Shown here: piece after piece, positions 1 through 6,963 of the stretch
How positions within the stretch are numbered: the first letter of the stretch is position 1
How the letters are laid out: each line of letters opens with the position of its first letter
Assembly (NCBI GenBank): GCA_040507225.1
Contig: JBEVVG010000001.1
Coordinates: 1,302,001-1,366,000 of the forward strand
Length of the DNA stretch: 64,000 bases
Direction of reading: 5' to 3'
Source of the DNA: Thiodiazotropha sp040507225
Lineage (GTDB): Bacteria > Pseudomonadota > Gammaproteobacteria > Chromatiales > Chromatiaceae
Position numbers and translations under genes: made by a program
The notes under the pieces: model-generated
Told to the model about the DNA's origin: nothing
Seen by the model: only the letters and a program-made list of their open reading frames with translations
Database searches by the model: none

Positions 1-318
1 TTAATGGAGAGTTATGGACGCGGCGCCAGCCTGATCGAATCCTACTGGCGCAGTGTCCAGCAACCCGGCGAGGGAATCTTCATAGGCGAACCCCTGGCCG
101 CACCCTTTGCCGGGGCGAACCTGACACGCACTCCCACCGGCCTGCGCCTGACCACTCGCAACCTGTGGCCCGGGAGTTACCGGATCAGTCATTCGATCAA
201 TCCGATCGGTCCGTTTGAAGTATTCAGTCGAATCAGCATCAAGCCTCACCAGCGTGAATTTGACCTCCCGGACCGGGGAGACGGTTACTACCGGGTCGAA
301 CCGCTGGAGTCTCCCTGA
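1..318 (+). CDS. TIGR03790-like protein, C-terminal fragment
   Basis: The reading frame is open at the left edge, so only about the last 105 residues are present. The fragment contains the stretch YGRGASLIESYW followed by GEPLAAPF, which I recognise as resembling the C-terminus of the TIGR03790 family, proteins of unknown function found in proteobacteria. Nothing visible here indicates a catalytic role. The 3' end overlaps the convergent glycosyltransferase gene by 31 bases. The family call rests on recall of the motif and is moderate; that this is a real coding end is likely because the frame runs cleanly to a stop. Confidence 0.6.
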   Translation, partial: LMESYGRGASLIESYWRSVQQPGEGIFIGEPLAAPFAGANLTRTPTGLRLTTRNLWPGSYRISHSINPIGPFEVFSRISIKPHQREFDLPDRGDGYYRVEPLESP

Positions 319-1301
319 GCAGGGCATTCGGGAGGACCGGGCATGCGTCCGAACAATCCCGCGGCCGCCCCTTTGATCAGCGCCACAAGCTTGGCCCCGC
401 GATCCTGTTCGAACATAAGGATGCGAAACAGGTCCTGGGCGGTAGCCAGCAGGTCGTAGAGCACGAATCCCGGCAGGCGAAACAGGTACTCCCGCCAGAT
501 CCGGGTGCGATTGCGATAGATGGTGAAACGCCGGCGTGGCGGATGGTTCCAGGCCCAGAAGCGACGTCCGAGGAAGCGGTGTTCGGTCTGTGCACCGAGA
601 TGATGGCGCAGCACCGCGTCCCCAACCGCGGCAATGCGATACCCCTTGCGTAAGGTGCGCAGGCAGAAATCCACATCCAGGTAGTCGATGTCGAAGGCCT
701 CCCGGATCAATCCCAACTCCTGGAACAGGTCGGCGCGGATCAGGCTGCCGGAGCTGATGGCGATGAACAGATTTTCGATCACCGGCTGGCTGCGAAAATC
801 CTCGATCCTGAACCGGGGCGCCGTGAAACGCCCCTGCGGCGAAGTGACATAGCGGGCTTCCCGGGTGACCGCCTGTTCCTGGTATCGGGGCACCAGGATG
901 CGGGTATGCGGATCGAGGTCATGGCGTGAAGGCGCCTGGTACAGCCGCTCCACCATGCCGGTTTCCGCCAGACTGTCGTCATCCATCAGCAGGATCCATT
1001 CGGCACCGGCCCCGAGCGCCCGGACGATGCCGATGTTCTGCGCCACCGCCAGCCCGAGATTGGTGCCATTCATGACCAGTTGAACCTGATCGCCCAGAAC
1101 CTCTGCCAGGGTCTGCAGCCATTCACGGGACGCCGCCCGGGTACTGTTGTCCACGATCACCACCTGATCCACCTGGCCGAGGTAGGTTTCCAGGACGGAT
1201 TGAAAGGCGCTTTCCACGTTGTAGGTAACCGTGACGGCAATGATCCGGGGTTTGCGAACCCCGTTCCGCACCTCGGCATCCAATGACTGATCCTCTTGCA
1301 T
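288..1301 (-). CDS. Glycosyltransferase family 2 (rhamnosyltransferase-like)
   Basis: A 337-residue protein with a GT-A fold layout. A beta strand near residues 18-28 leads to a VDNST nucleotide-sugar-binding motif near 50-54. NLGLAVAQNIG follows near 81-91, and the metal-binding DDD is at 107-109. This arrangement is typical of GT2 rhamnosyltransferase-like enzymes that add sugars to lipopolysaccharide or exopolysaccharide. The donor and acceptor cannot be told from sequence. It has no membrane segment and probably acts on the inner face of the cytoplasmic membrane. It stands alone, convergent with the gene at the left edge and divergent from the flavoprotein gene, with a 200-base spacer. 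Confidence 0.85.
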   Translation of the reverse strand: MQEDQSLDAEVRNGVRKPRIIAVTVTYNVESAFQSVLETYLGQVDQVVIVDNSTRAASREWLQTLAEVLGDQVQLVMNGTNLGLAVAQNIGIVRALGAGAEWILLMDDDSLAETGMVERLYQAPSRHDLDPHTRILVPRYQEQAVTREARYVTSPQGRFTAPRFRIEDFRSQPVIENLFIAISSGSLIRADLFQELGLIREAFDIDYLDVDFCLRTLRKGYRIAAVGDAVLRHHLGAQTEHRFLGRRFWAWNHPPRRRFTIYRNRTRIWREYLFRLPGFVLYDLLATAQDLFRILMFEQDRGAKLVALIKGAAAGLFGRMPGPPECPAQGDSSGSTR

Positions 1302-1501
1302 ACTCGGCTTTATCGGCTATTTCCTCATCCTTGGCAAGGGCTTATGGTCATCCGAACGGACATCCGTCGATCCATCGGGGGAGAAACGCGACAGTCAACT
1401 CAGCGGGCATGGAAAAGGAATCAGCCACACCGCTTGAAGGTGGACACACGAGCGGTTAAGGTGCCGCCTATTGAATTACAGATCTTAAGGTAGATTGCAT
1501 C

Positions 1502-2368
1502 ATGTCTGACGTCACTGACGAATACCTGCTTGAAAACACCTGCAACGCGGTCATCAAATCCTCGGTGCGGATCACCCCGGAGAACACCGACGAGGTCCGG
1601 CAAATCGTTTTGCAGATCGACGACCCCGCGTTTCGCTACGCGACCGGACAATCCATCGGCGTTCTGGTGCCTGGGCCTCACGAATTCGGCAATGAATTTC
1701 ACCATCGCCGCTATTCCATCGCCAACCCGGTGCAGAGCGGCAATCCGGAAAACGTCGAACTGGAAATCCTGGTGCGTCGCTGTTTCTACATCGATGAGGT
1801 GTCCGGCGAGCGTTATCCGGGGGTGGCCTCAAACTATCTGTGCAACGCCAAGAACGGTGACACCATCAAGATCACAGGCCCGTTCCGCAGTCCATTCAAG
1901 ATCCCCTCGGACAAATCCAGCCCGCTGCTGATGATCGGCACCGGCACCGGCGTGGCCCCGTTCCGGGCCTTTGTTCGCCAGATCTACGATCAGTTCGGCG
2001 GCTGGCAGGGTAAGGTGCGTCTCTATTACGGCGACAATGGCGGCATGAACCTGCTCTACCTGAACGATCAGCAGAAGGACCTGGCCCAGTACTACGACGA
2101 CCAGACCTTCCAGGCCTTCAGCGCCCTGACCGACCGTCCCCTCACTTCGGTGGAAAAAGGTCTCGAGGAAAGTCTCGCCGCCCACGCGGATGAGTGCCGG
2201 GAGATGATTCTCGACCCAAAAACCCACGTCTTCGTGGGCGGACTCGAGAAAGCCTCGGAGGCCTTCAACAAGGTCATGGAACAGGCCTTCGGATCCGCCG
2301 AAGCGTGGAAAGAGCAACGCCAGACCCTGCTGGAACAGGGACGCTGGGCAGAACTGCTCTACCACTGA
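1502..2368 (+). CDS. Ferredoxin-NADP reductase-like FAD oxidoreductase
   Basis: A 288-residue flavoprotein of the plant-type ferredoxin reductase fold. The FAD-binding motif RRYSIA is at residues 69-74, and the NAD(P)-binding GTGTGVAPFRAF is at 146-157. The C-terminal half continues the nucleotide-binding domain and ends in LLYH. The family moves electrons between NAD(P)H and ferredoxin or flavodoxin in the cytoplasm. The physiological partner is not shown by the context: upstream is a divergent glycosyltransferase and downstream is the cassette island. The start follows AAGGTAGATTGCATC, a weak ribosome binding site. The fold is certain, the partner unknown. Confidence 0.85.
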   Translation: MSDVTDEYLLENTCNAVIKSSVRITPENTDEVRQIVLQIDDPAFRYATGQSIGVLVPGPHEFGNEFHHRRYSIANPVQSGNPENVELEILVRRCFYIDEVSGERYPGVASNYLCNAKNGDTIKITGPFRSPFKIPSDKSSPLLMIGTGTGVAPFRAFVRQIYDQFGGWQGKVRLYYGDNGGMNLLYLNDQQKDLAQYYDDQTFQAFSALTDRPLTSVEKGLEESLAAHADECREMILDPKTHVFVGGLEKASEAFNKVMEQAFGSAEAWKEQRQTLLEQGRWAELLYH

Positions 2369-2698
2369 GGTCAATGACAGTCACTGAGAACCACAGGGAT
2401 CGCAGCGGTTTTCCGCACGAAAACGCCGACCGGGAAACCAGCTCATAGCAAAGGATCGATGCAGAAATAGACTTATGAGTGGTTGTTTTTTTGTTTACAA
2501 GAATGGAATAACAGGGAGGTTATTCCAGGATTTTCAACCCGCCTCCCTAAAGAACCAACCGGCTATTCGCCCGTTTTCTTTTGTCCAACTCGCCTAATTC
2601 AGGTCTAAATTTCCGATTTTTGGGAGCCTTGCACGCCGAACCGGAGAACATGTCGGTTATCGGGCAAATTGCCTGCTACTCAATGTCATGTTCAATAT
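2369..2698. other. 330-base gap at the left edge of the cassette island
   Basis: No convincing gene lies here. The composition shifts from GC-rich to AT-rich near 2460, marking the left border of the island. An 8-base inverted repeat, GGAATAAC at 2505-2512 and GTTATTCC at 2519-2526, has a loop AGGGAG. GGGAGG at 2514-2519 can instead pair with CCTCCC at 2542-2547, so two exclusive hairpins are possible. A loose inverted repeat (CGAACCG, then CGGTTATCG) lies near 2637-2665. No complete attC core (GTTRRRY) is seen, so the left cassette junction is degenerate or lost. Confidence 0.5.
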
Positions 2699-3025
2699 AT
2701 GATAGTGAGCCCATATCAAAGAATAAGATTTTCATTATCTATTTTGGCTCAGATCATAGCGGCGGCATGGTTGCTTCTGTCTACTTATTTTATTGCCATG
2801 TACAACATAGATACAGAAAATCATTTAAGGTATGAATACATCATGGGTGTATGGCTTGGTTTTCTTTATAGTGCTGGGTTTTCGCTTGGTAGTACTCTTT
2901 TGGCGGTAACAGTCAAACATAACATCTCTAAGTTGGCATTTAGGCTGCTCAGCATTCCAGCATTAGTTATCGGAGTAGCATTTCTAGCTGTCTACTTTGG
3001 AAGCATTGCATATGATTTGGCATAA
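2699..3025 (+). CDS. Small three-helix membrane protein, integron cassette 1
   Basis: About 108 residues with three hydrophobic segments, roughly residues 10-34, 47-72 and 80-105; I recognise no family. The stop codon is followed after three bases by the R'' core of an attC site, the normal layout of an integron gene cassette. The ATG at 2699 was chosen because it precedes the first helix closely. The same frame opens at a TTG at 2669, and neither start has a good ribosome binding site. The gene is AT-richer than the chromosomal genes on both sides, which fits acquisition by transfer. No function can be assigned beyond membrane location. Confidence 0.55.
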   Translation: MIVSPYQRIRFSLSILAQIIAAAWLLLSTYFIAMYNIDTENHLRYEYIMGVWLGFLYSAGFSLGSTLLAVTVKHNISKLAFRLLSIPALVIGVAFLAVYFGSIAYDLA

Positions 3026-3028
3026 AGA

Positions 3029-3133
3029 ACCTAACTCGGCGCTCAAGCCGACCCACCTACGCGGTACACTTTTTGTGCAAAAATCGCACAAAATTCACGC
3101 CTCTCCGGCAGTCGTCTTAGCTCAGCGTTAGGC
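3029..3133. repeat. Integron attC recombination site
   Basis: The site runs from an R'' core ACCTAAC (3029-3035, matching RYYYAAC) to an R' core GTTAGGC (3127-3133, matching GTTRRRY). Inside, GCTCAAGCCGAC at about 3041-3052 can pair with GTCGTCTTAGC at about 3112-3122, with the mismatches expected for L'' and L'. The middle holds a hairpin, TTTTGTGC at 3071-3078 with GCACAAAA at 3086-3093. The total length of 105 bases is within the range of known attC sites. Recombination would cut after the first G of GTTAGGC, so the next cassette begins at 3128. Confidence 0.8.
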
Positions 3134-3147
3134 ATCCAAGAGGCGTA

Positions 3148-5169
3148 ATGACGGCGTACTTTTCATCAACGATTGGTTCTTTCATCCAAACTTCTGAGGA
3201 TGTAATTGCAGCTGCTTTGCATACCAAATACGCCGCAGATGGATTTTCATCGCAATACACGACTCAGACTGAAGCCTGGAATGTCACTATTCCTCAACTT
3301 CAACGAGAGCTTGAATCGCTGCTAAAGTTGAGTGCAAGTGCGGCTGATTGGGTTGTATTGCTAGAGTATCCACTTTACAGGCTGAGACGTCGCATAGATG
3401 TCTTAATCTTGTCTCCAGCCGCGATTGTCGTCGTGGAATTAAAGGTTGGTGAAACTAGCTTTCGATCTTTAGATCGACGTCAGGTCGAAGAATATGCCCT
3501 CGACCTAAGAGACTTCCATGCGACTAGCACAGGGCTAAGTCTAGTGCCTGTACTTTGGTGTACAGAGGCGGATGCTACATCATATTTCCCAACTATCAAC
3601 TCAGGGGAAATCACAGAAGTTTGCTTTGTAGGGAGGTCTGGATTAGCCGGATTTCTGACTCACCTAAGCAATATTGTCCCGATAAAACACTATGAAATAC
3701 ATGAATGGGAGGCAGGTCAATATCGACCTGTACCTACTGTTGTAGATGCTGCAACAACTCTGTTCTCGGGGCATGGAGTTCGTGAGATCGCTCAAGCTGA
3801 CGCGACTAACCTTGATGTATCAGCTAGTCGTGTCGTTGATATCATTCAGGACACGAAACGAAGCCACCGCCGGTCGCTTATTTTTGTTGCGGGTGTTCCT
3901 GGTTCAGGTAAAACGCTTGCCGGTTTGCAGGTAGTACACAGTGCAGTGGAGTCAGGGACCGAAGACAAGGGGGACATTGTTTATCTCTCTGGAAATACGC
4001 CGTTGGTAGTGGTACTACGCGAGGCCCTAGCGCGCGATGAAGCACGACGCAGAAAGGCGAAGGGTGAAAAACCTCAGCTTGCTGAGGCGAGAAACTCCGT
4101 GCGAACCCGAATCCAACACATAATTGATTTCCTGAGACAATACCTAACCAACGACGATGGTTCTTCCCCTCATGAGCACGTTATTGTTTTCGACGAGGCT
4201 CAACGCGCCTGGGACGAGGAGTACGGACGAAAAAAATTTGGACGAGCATCATCAGAGCCTAGCTTGCTTCTCAACATTATGGGGCGGCATTCCGATTGGT
4301 GTTCAATAGTTGCATTAGTTGGCGGGGGGCAAGAAATCAACACCGGAGAGAATGGAATAGCCGAGTGGGGTAAAGCACTGCGTGGCTTACCGCCGTCCAA
4401 TCTAGCGAATTGGCGCGTGTATGGCCCGCCAAACTTTCTCGAAGGTTCCGCTGCTACCGCCAATCTTGGGGCTGGTAGCCTCCCAGGAGTTGATGAAATA
4501 GTCGTGGAGCCCGATTTGGAACTCACCGTTCCGCTACGCAGCTTCCGTTCGCCTTCATTGAGTCACTGGGTTTCCGTAGTTCTCGATGGGGACGCCCCGA
4601 AGGCTAAGGCACTGGCAAGTGAACTGGACGAATACCCGATCATTCTTGTCCGCTCGCCAGATCTCGCCCGACAGTGGCTCAAAGATAACTCTCGTGGGGA
4701 ACGACGGTTCGGACTGGTGGCTAGCTCAGGAGCTCGTCGTCTCCGAGCAGATGGCCTCGGAGTCACCTTGAATGCCACCGATGGTAGCGCCATTGCTCAG
4801 TGGTATCTGAATGAACCGGGAGATGTTCGATCATCTTTCGCACTGGAAGTCCCAGCCAACGAATACACAACGCAAGGTCTTGAGCTCGATTTCGTGGGAT
4901 TGTGCTGGGGTGGTGATTTGATCTGGAATGACTCTTCCTGGAGGTACCGACAATTTCGCGGTAATGGTTGGGCAAATGTAAGCGGTGAGCGTCAACGCTT
5001 CATCATGAACTCCTACCGGGTGTTAATGACCAGAGGTCGTGAAGGGCTGGTTATATGGATGCCCTCCGGATCGACAGAAGACCCTACCCGAAAGCCAAAG
5101 AACTTCGATCGCACAGCCGAGTTTCTTGTAAGATGTGGAGTGCAGGAGATAATGGAAAAAGATGCCTAA
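3148..5169 (+). CDS. Nuclease-DUF2075 ATPase, integron cassette 2
   Basis: A 673-residue protein. The N-terminal part carries a PD-(D/E)xK-type signature: D84 in RRIDV and E97/K99 in VVELKVG. A P-loop ATPase follows with Walker A GVPGSGKT at 249-256 and a DEAQ Walker B box at 349-352. EYTTQGLELD and RVLMTRGREG lie near the C-terminus, as in DUF2075 (Schlafen group 3-like) superfamily 1 helicase-type proteins. A nuclease fused to such an ATPase suggests nucleic-acid surveillance, possibly anti-phage defence, but this is inference. The start has AGAGG upstream and lies 15 bases after the attC core. The stop codon TAA is inside the R'' core GCCTAAC (5164-5170), a hallmark of cassette genes. Confidence 0.85.
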   Translation: MTAYFSSTIGSFIQTSEDVIAAALHTKYAADGFSSQYTTQTEAWNVTIPQLQRELESLLKLSASAADWVVLLEYPLYRLRRRIDVLILSPAAIVVVELKVGETSFRSLDRRQVEEYALDLRDFHATSTGLSLVPVLWCTEADATSYFPTINSGEITEVCFVGRSGLAGFLTHLSNIVPIKHYEIHEWEAGQYRPVPTVVDAATTLFSGHGVREIAQADATNLDVSASRVVDIIQDTKRSHRRSLIFVAGVPGSGKTLAGLQVVHSAVESGTEDKGDIVYLSGNTPLVVVLREALARDEARRRKAKGEKPQLAEARNSVRTRIQHIIDFLRQYLTNDDGSSPHEHVIVFDEAQRAWDEEYGRKKFGRASSEPSLLLNIMGRHSDWCSIVALVGGGQEINTGENGIAEWGKALRGLPPSNLANWRVYGPPNFLEGSAATANLGAGSLPGVDEIVVEPDLELTVPLRSFRSPSLSHWVSVVLDGDAPKAKALASELDEYPIILVRSPDLARQWLKDNSRGERRFGLVASSGARRLRADGLGVTLNATDGSAIAQWYLNEPGDVRSSFALEVPANEYTTQGLELDFVGLCWGGDLIWNDSSWRYRQFRGNGWANVSGERQRFIMNSYRVLMTRGREGLVIWMPSGSTEDPTRKPKNFDRTAEFLVRCGVQEIMEKDA

Positions 5170-5186
5170 CAAAACCATCGAATTTA
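5164..5186. repeat. attC remnant (R'' half only)
   Basis: GCCTAAC at 5164-5170 is a perfect R'' core and contains the stop codon of the DUF2075 gene. The expected right half ending in GTTRRRY is absent. About 16 bases later the sequence changes into a REP-type palindrome. I infer that the attC was truncated when the palindrome arrived or by a deletion. The cassette should therefore be fixed on this side. Confidence 0.6.
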
Positions 5187-5217
5187 CCTCGTTCTCACGC
5201 TTTGCGTGGGAACGAGG
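5187..5217. repeat. REP-like palindrome
   Basis: The left arm CCTCGTTCTCACGC (5187-5200) and right arm GCGTGGGAACGAGG (5204-5217) are complementary over 14 positions with one T/G wobble and a TTT loop. This CTCGTTCCCACG/CGTGGGAACGAG family of palindromes is widespread in gammaproteobacterial intergenic regions. Here it sits inside a former attC site. Its last bases (GAGG, 5214-5217) also supply the ribosome binding site of the following gene, nine bases before the ATG. Confidence 0.75.
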
Positions 5218-5226
5218 AAAATACAA

Positions 5227-5448
5227 ATGGACAATTTCGAGTATGAAATGGCTGAGAAGGAACTGAAGTTAGCGCTTGAGGAATTACAAAAGATGGAAGG
5301 CAAATACCAAGGCCCACCTTATTGTTCGTTTTGCCGTAGAGGAAAGGGGCAATATCTGTGCTGTGTAGAAGGGCCTGGAAATGTAAGAATATGCGACACA
5401 TGCATCATGGAGGCTCATAGCTTAGTTATAAAAGAGTGTTTTAAGTAA
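5227..5448 (+). CDS. ClpX-type zinc-finger microprotein, integron cassette 3
   Basis: A 73-residue protein: a charged helix (residues 1-26) followed by a four-cysteine zinc finger. The cysteines are C33 and C36 (YCSFC) and C56 and C59 (ICDTC), with a GPGNVRIC stretch between. The spacing and the CSFC...GP.V.ICD.C pattern match the N-terminal zinc-binding domain of ClpX, which dimerises and recruits adaptors and substrates. No AAA+ domain is present. It could act as an adaptor or competitor of ClpXP, or be a free zinc-finger protein; that is inference. The ATG at 5227 is preceded by GAGG from the REP palindrome. It is followed by a complete attC site, so it belongs to a cassette. Confidence 0.75.
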   Translation: MDNFEYEMAEKELKLALEELQKMEGKYQGPPYCSFCRRGKGQYLCCVEGPGNVRICDTCIMEAHSLVIKECFK

Positions 5449-5458
5449 TCAATGAATT

Positions 5459-5528
5459 ATCTAACCAGCAAATCATGTCAATCACTATCGTTCTCTGGGG
5501 TGATCTTCCCCATATCTTGGCGTTAGGT
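5459..5528. repeat. Integron attC recombination site
   Basis: The site starts with an R'' core ATCTAAC (5459-5465) and ends with an R' core GTTAGGT (5522-5528), both matching the consensus. CAAATCATG near 5469-5477 can pair, with one extra base on each side, with CATATCTTG near 5511-5519. An internal ATCAC/GTGAT stem closes the middle. At 70 bases it is in the usual short attC range. It differs in sequence and length from the attC at 3029-3133, which argues against recent tandem duplication. Confidence 0.75.
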
Positions 5529-5538
5529 TTATAAATGG

Positions 5539-5793
5539 ATGAATACAGCCGCACACATTTTTATGATCATTGCCTTTGTAAGTGGATGTGCATTTTTTAT
5601 TCAAAGTATATATGTTCTACATACTTACGAAATAAAAAGTAAAAAAGGGCCTACATCATTTCAATTGTGGCCATTCAATGTGGAATTGAAAGCTATGTAT
5701 CCCAATCAATCCAAGTATGGAAGATTGCTAGTAATTATCGGCTTATCATCCACTCTAATATGGTTAGCACACAGGTTTTTAATTAGTGAGTAA
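5539..5793 (+). CDS. Small two-helix membrane protein, integron cassette 4
   Basis: An 84-residue protein with two hydrophobic segments, about residues 8-28 and 62-81, joined by a polar loop rich in lysine. I recognise no family. It starts ten bases after the R' core of the attC at 5459-5528, as expected for the next cassette, and has an overlapping out-of-frame ATG four bases earlier. Its own attC is degenerate: three bases after the stop comes ACCTAAAC instead of RYYYAAC. Base composition is AT-rich compared with the chromosome. Function unknown. Confidence 0.55.
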   Translation: MNTAAHIFMIIAFVSGCAFFIQSIYVLHTYEIKSKKGPTSFQLWPFNVELKAMYPNQSKYGRLLVIIGLSSTLIWLAHRFLISE

Positions 5794-6225
5794 AAACCTA
5801 AACAGTCGTGCAATTTTGCTTTGGGCCTACGGCCCTGCGCGAGGGGAAAAAGGGCTGCCTGGAGAGATTGGTAGTAGCTCCCGGTTCTTTGCATTCTGCA
5901 GGATTCCGGATTGCACTTTGCTTTGTTCATGCTGCGTGGGTTGAGCCATGCTCCTCTGAATAATGCCGTGTGTCCCGAGCGAGAAGCGCAGCAAAAACCG
6001 ATCAGTGGGGCTGGCTGTTTGAGCGCAGCGAGTTCCAGCCCCGCCGGTTTTTGCGAGCATCGCAGCGGTCCCCGCAGGGGCGGGACAGTCAGGCGCCCTT
6101 TCTTTTGGTTACTTTTCTTTTGGCGCAAAAGAAAAGTGACTCGCCCAGGGGGGCGAAACCATCATATGCAGTCAGTGAGACAAACAGCGACGGGCACGAC
6201 ACTGGCCAGCACCACAGCAGCCGTT
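5794..6225. other. 432-base intergenic region with a widespread non-coding element
   Basis: The first bases (ACCTAAAC at 5796-5803) look like a decayed attC R'' core. From about 5810 the sequence turns GC-rich. From about 5960 it resembles an intergenic element I know from many Pseudomonas, Xanthomonas and related genomes; conceptual translation gives the recurrent string GWLFERSEFQP. I do not call this coding. A perfect 12-base inverted repeat at its end is listed separately. It marks the right border of the cassette island and lies downstream of queC. Confidence 0.55.
6111..6137. repeat. Perfect 12-base inverted repeat
   Basis: ACTTTTCTTTTG (6111-6122) and CAAAAGAAAAGT (6126-6137) are exact reverse complements separated by GCG. 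The hairpin has mostly A-T pairs, so it is not a classical terminator stem, but it lies about 90 bases beyond the 3' end of queC (minus strand) and could mark transcript ends in both directions. This motif is a recurring part of the intergenic element in which it sits. Confidence 0.7.
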
Positions 6226-6915
6226 TTACACCGGACGGCGATCCCGGTACCGGGTAGGATCATCCACCCCCGCATCCGCAAATCCCCGGGTCCGCAAGCG
6301 GCAGGAATCACACACCCCGCAGGCCTGACCCTGGGCGTCTGCCTGATAGCAGGACACGGTCATCCCGTAGTCCACCCCCAGGCCCATACCCAGACGAATG
6401 ATCTGCGCCTTGGTCAGGTCGATCAGCGGGGTGTGGACGCGGAACCCGCGCCCCTCGACTCCGGCCTTGGTCGCCAGATTCGCCAGTTGTTCGAAACTGC
6501 GAATGAACTCGGGCCGACAGTCCGGATACCCCGAGTAGTCCACCGCGTTCACGCCGATGAAGATATCCCGGGCGCCCAGCACCTCCGCCCAACCCAGGGC
6601 CAGGGAGAGAAACACGGTGTTGCGCGCCGGCACGTAGGTGACAGGAATGCCCTCGCCCATCTGTTCCGGCACCTGAATCGTGGGATCGGTGAGCGCGGAG
6701 CCGCCAAACGCATCCAGGCCGATACTGATCACCTTGTGATCGATCGCGGCGAGACTCCGGGCCACTCCAGCGGCGGCATTCAGTTCCGCCACATGGCGCT
6801 GTCCGTAGGACATGCTCAGGGCATGACAGGCATAGCCCTGATCACGGGCGATCGCCAGCACAGTGGCTGAGTCCAGACCACCCGAAAGCAGTACCACGGC
6901 GGGTTTCTCAGACAT
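6226..6915 (-). CDS. queC: 7-cyano-7-deazaguanine synthase QueC
   Basis: A 229-residue enzyme that converts 7-carboxy-7-deazaguanine to preQ0 with ATP and ammonia, in queuosine tRNA modification. The PP-loop SGGLDS lies near residues 11-16. A C-terminal zinc site is formed by the cysteines of the CYQADAQGQACGVCDSC stretch. YVPARNT and GVNAVDYSGYPDCRPEF are characteristic of the family. There are two adjacent ATGs; the second (6915) is used here and the first would add one residue. It lies 48 bases downstream of queE in the same direction, and the two form a natural queuosine pair at the end of the tol-pal block. Confidence 0.95.
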   Translation of the reverse strand: MSEKPAVVLLSGGLDSATVLAIARDQGYACHALSMSYGQRHVAELNAAAGVARSLAAIDHKVISIGLDAFGGSALTDPTIQVPEQMGEGIPVTYVPARNTVFLSLALGWAEVLGARDIFIGVNAVDYSGYPDCRPEFIRSFEQLANLATKAGVEGRGFRVHTPLIDLTKAQIIRLGMGLGVDYGMTVSCYQADAQGQACGVCDSCRLRTRGFADAGVDDPTRYRDRRPV

Positions 6916-6963
6916 CACTCACTCGCTGTTGCAAAGATTCCAATCGTATCATGCCATCAACCT

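Noticed and set aside
2600..2665. A third complete attC left of cassette 1 (GCCTAAT and GTTATCG)
   Set aside because: Neither end matches the R'' or R' consensus, and the internal pairing is weak.
5970..6257. A 95-codon frame with the string GWLFERSEFQP
   Set aside because: This peptide appears by conceptual translation of a common intergenic element in many genomes; there is no ribosome binding site and the frame runs into queC antisense.
5911..6870. A 319-codon plus-strand open frame across the intergenic element and queC
   Set aside because: It is antisense to queC for most of its length, has no start signal and shows the His/Arg/Gly-rich composition of a shadow frame.
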